Part shown: piece by piece, positions 54,804-64,000 of the stretch
Position numbering within the stretch: the first letter of the stretch is position 1
How the letters are laid out: every line of letters begins with the position of its first letter
Assembly (NCBI GenBank): GCA_026225945.1
Contig: JAMJFZ010000289.1
Location: 861,001 to 925,000, forward strand
DNA length: 64,000 nucleotides
DNA from: Cricetomys ansorgei
Taxonomy: Eukaryota; Chordata; Mammalia; Rodentia; Nesomyidae
Reading direction: 5' to 3'
The notes under the pieces: generated by a model
What the model was told of the DNA's origin: nothing
Seen by the model: only the letters and a program-made list of their open reading frames with translations
The model's database searches: none
Position numbers and translations under genes: made by a program

Positions 54804-57358
54804 GTAACAGCTCTAAAATGTAAATTGTAAAGCTAGAACTTAATGTTGGTGGTTAGTGCCTTTGACCATTTTTCTTAGAAAAATTCAGAATAATCAAGGA
54901 AACTTCAGATTGCAGGGGTGTCGCTATATTGCTGGGGAGTCCAAGGACACAATATTCTTGTCCCCAAGTTCTTCAGTTAATTCCTAGACAGTTTTCAAGA
55001 TCCTCATTTGGTTTTGAAACCTGGCTATTTCTACACATTCTTTGGCTTTCGAAGTTCGATTTCTCAGAGAGATATTTCCAACTTAGTGAATCCGTATTAA
55101 ACTCTACCTTGAAAAGTGTGCACAGCACCAACGGGGCGCCTAAAGCACATGTCAGTCACCAGTCCTCCTCTGTGGATGAAACAGCACTACTTTCCATGCT
55201 TCCATTGGTAAGGTAAAACAGGAGACATAAGCCAATCTTGAGATGTATCCACATCATACAGAAGTAGAAGGGCACTTTGGGACGGTCACCTGCCGTGTAA
55301 AGACACCTCGCACTGTCACCTCAGGCTAGATTTGCCATCCCCTCCAGAGGCTGGAGCCCACCTTGTGGCTTGTAGAGTCGAAGGCGTTTTAGAAGTCGAC
55401 AGCAGCCCTTCCAAAAAGCGGGCTTGCAGTGCTGGTCTCTGTGCATGGACGGAGGACGAGAGAGACTCCTCAGTCTGGTGAACGAGCCCCTGGGCCAGAT
55501 GGCATTGCTGTTAGTCACAGTTATAATGAATTGTCTTAAACCCTGTGGACTTAAACCTGACCACACCCAGACTCACTGTTTATCTTTCTAGTGGACATGG
55601 GTCTCTGTCTCCTGGACCTGCTGGTGTTTTATTATTAAAGTAGAGAAGTTGACATTTCCCATAACTCCAGGGAATGCCTATGGGAAAGAAGGGAATTAGC
55701 CTGGCATAGCTTTTTAGCAATTCCCATGGTCCTTCACAGAGAGCGCCATATATTTGAGTGAAGCATTTAGGTCTACATTACCATTCACCTCGACACATAA
55801 AAAGAATCTGACAGCTAAATGTGCAGGACTTCATCAAGTACAGTCTCTGAGGCTTTGGGGGACAGCTCCATGTTGAGTATAACCTGCTGTCTTGTGTATT
55901 CTAAGTTTTTTTTTTTTTTTTTTTTTTTTTTAGTCAAGTTCCTATGTTGTAACTCTGGCTGTCCTGGAACTCACTCTATAGACAAGGCTGGCCTCGAACT
56001 CACAGAGATCCGTCTGCCTCTGCCTCCCGAGTGCTAGGATCAAAGGTGTGCGCCATCACTGCCCAGCTTTATGCAAGATCTTATAGGCTGCTTGACTGAG
56101 AAGAGAGGAGACAAGCTTTGCCCTGTGCTGCTTGCCTTCCTCTAACTTCCTCTAACTGTGTCCCTTCACCTAACCTGTCTTCCAAACACCTTGCTTCAGA
56201 CAAGCTCTTCCCACCCAGGAGTCTGTAAACTCAGTGGTGGTAAATACCAGGTAATTGCACGTGTGAGAACCCTGCAGGCAAATTTAAGTTCCAGCAGATG
56301 GTGGGTGCAGGTGTACAATGGGCTGCCTCTTCCCAGCAAAAGCTGGTTCAGGGGGAGCCTTGGCATAGCAGACAAAGAGCAAATGGAAGCCTAGGAGGTA
56401 ATCCCTTCTTCAGCAAGATGTTTCTAGATGGAACGATTAACCTATTAGCTTCTTGGTTGGAAGCAGAGACATTGTCTGAGACCACAGGCGTGGACCTTTT
56501 AGAGCTTCAAGATGTGTACTCTCTTGACCATCTTCTACATCTTTAAATTATGCAAAATTAGCAACTTCCTGTGATGTTTGCCCAGGGTCTCTCATTCAAT
56601 GGCCCTTTTCAAATTCACTGTAGACTCTTATTTTTAGCAGACATGGAGGCTCCCTTTTGGGGGTCTAAGACCATGACATCAGAACTGTAAATTTCCCTCT
56701 TTAGATTTGAGTCCTGGGTCAGAGACCCAGTGGATCAGTCAGTAGATGCTTTAGACCAGTGTAGTTTCCCCCTTTTATAGCTTCACAACAAGGCCTCTAA
56801 AGCTGTGGGTCCTGGGAGTGGTTGCCTACCAGGCCTGTCAGTTCCACGAAGCTTTCATTCAGGTCGCTGCAGAATGATGGTTTCATCCAGGCAGGAGGAC
56901 CATGCCCAGGACTTGGTTAATCTGGCCTAAGGGTTCTGGCTACCCTGGAGCTTGCAGGAGCCCTCAGAGCTGGCTGACAGTGCAGTCTGTCAGGGCTTCC
57001 TGCTTCTCCTTTTCCCGGTCCCCCTCTCTTCTCCATTTTAAAACCAAGAGAAGTGGAGGAGTGTAATTGAATAGAACAGTGCTCGTAACAAAGAGAACAA
57101 TAAGGTTTTAGACTTTGTTCTACTTTTTCCAATAACTGGATACTTTTAAAAGGAGAAGCAATAAGTTCACTGAAAATAAAATAAAACATACCGCATAGCC
57201 TGGACCCAAAATGTTTTATTATAATTTTAAAAATCTTACCTAACATTAAAAACAGATTTGAAGCCATGAATTTAGTCTAGTGTTGGGGAAGAGTAAATGT
57301 TTCCTTTCTGTAGAATATTTACTTCTATTTTTAAAATGACATTTTCTTTCCCACTAAG
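54804..57358 (+). other. Intron M-N (2.6 kb)
   Basis: One antisense B1 at 55906-56067. No other feature recognised. The acceptor is tttctttcccactaag|. Confidence 0.75.
55906..56067 (-). mobile_element. B1 SINE, full length, antisense
   Basis: A T26 tract (tail in reverse), then 'gtaactctggctgtcctgga', 'actcactctatagacaaggc', 'ctctgcctcccgagtgctag' and 'gtgtgcgccatcactgccca'. Confidence 0.93.
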
Positions 57359-57431
57359 GTCAACCAAGTGTCAGCTGTAGTTGGAAAAGATTTCACTGTC
57401 GCTCCATCCAAACTGATTCAGTTTGACCCAG
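57359..57431 (+). CDS. Frem1: Frem1 exon N: middle of Calx-beta domain
   Basis: A 73-bp exon, phase 0 in and phase 1 out, too short and ATG-less to appear as a start-codon frame. It encodes [19 protein letters not shown] and IQFDPG. The DFTV...L-x-F-x-PG segment is the Calx-beta middle that normally reads DY...xFxPGE. Splice signals are good (gtatgt donor). Phase and order with exons M and O make it secure. Confidence 0.92.

Positions 57432-64000
<6,569 letters not shown>

Overview
The window is a piece of a rodent nuclear genome. It carries rodent-specific SINEs (B1, B2/B3-type, B4/ID-like) in both orientations, rodent hAT elements, long CA/GT and tetranucleotide microsatellites, and a split gene with small exons and consensus splice sites. 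I cannot fix the species from the sequence.

The only gene I can support is on the + strand: an internal part of a FRAS1/FREM-family extracellular matrix gene, most likely Frem1 (FRAS1-related extracellular matrix protein 1, QBRICK). Fifteen consecutive coding exons (called A to O here, because absolute exon numbers are unknown) lie between 3192 and 63021. Every junction is phase-compatible once one 2-bp insertion in exon H is discounted. They total 2,898 bp, about 965 codons. They encode seven consecutive CSPG/NG2-type repeats (i to vii) followed by one Calx-beta domain. In FREM1 the CSPG array has about twelve repeats, so these are probably repeats 6-12. The amino-terminal half lies upstream of the window and the C-type lectin end lies downstream. 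FREM1 is a secreted basement-membrane protein that works with FRAS1 and FREM2 at the epithelial-mesenchymal junction.

Layout. 1-3191 is upstream intron with an ATCC array. 3192-16440 holds exons A-F (repeats i-iii). 16441-24788 holds a 0.5-kb CA array, a minisatellite split by another repeat, and exons G-H (repeat iv, frameshifted). 24789-44685 holds large repeat-rich introns and exons I-J (repeats v-vi), the last followed by a GC-AG intron. 44686-45974 holds exons K-L (repeat vii). 45975-64000 holds a long intron and the three Calx-beta exons M-O.

The most useful observations are the 2-bp frameshift in exon H, the GC splice donor after exon J, antisense SINEs about 25-40 bp upstream of two exons, a CpG-rich intronic block at 47.4-47.8 kb, and an ETS/YY1 motif cluster at 14.64-14.71 kb. 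I found no second gene, no RNA gene outside SINEs, and no recognisable retroviral coding sequence. I see no evidence of a novel multi-gene system; most of the window is introns and repeats.
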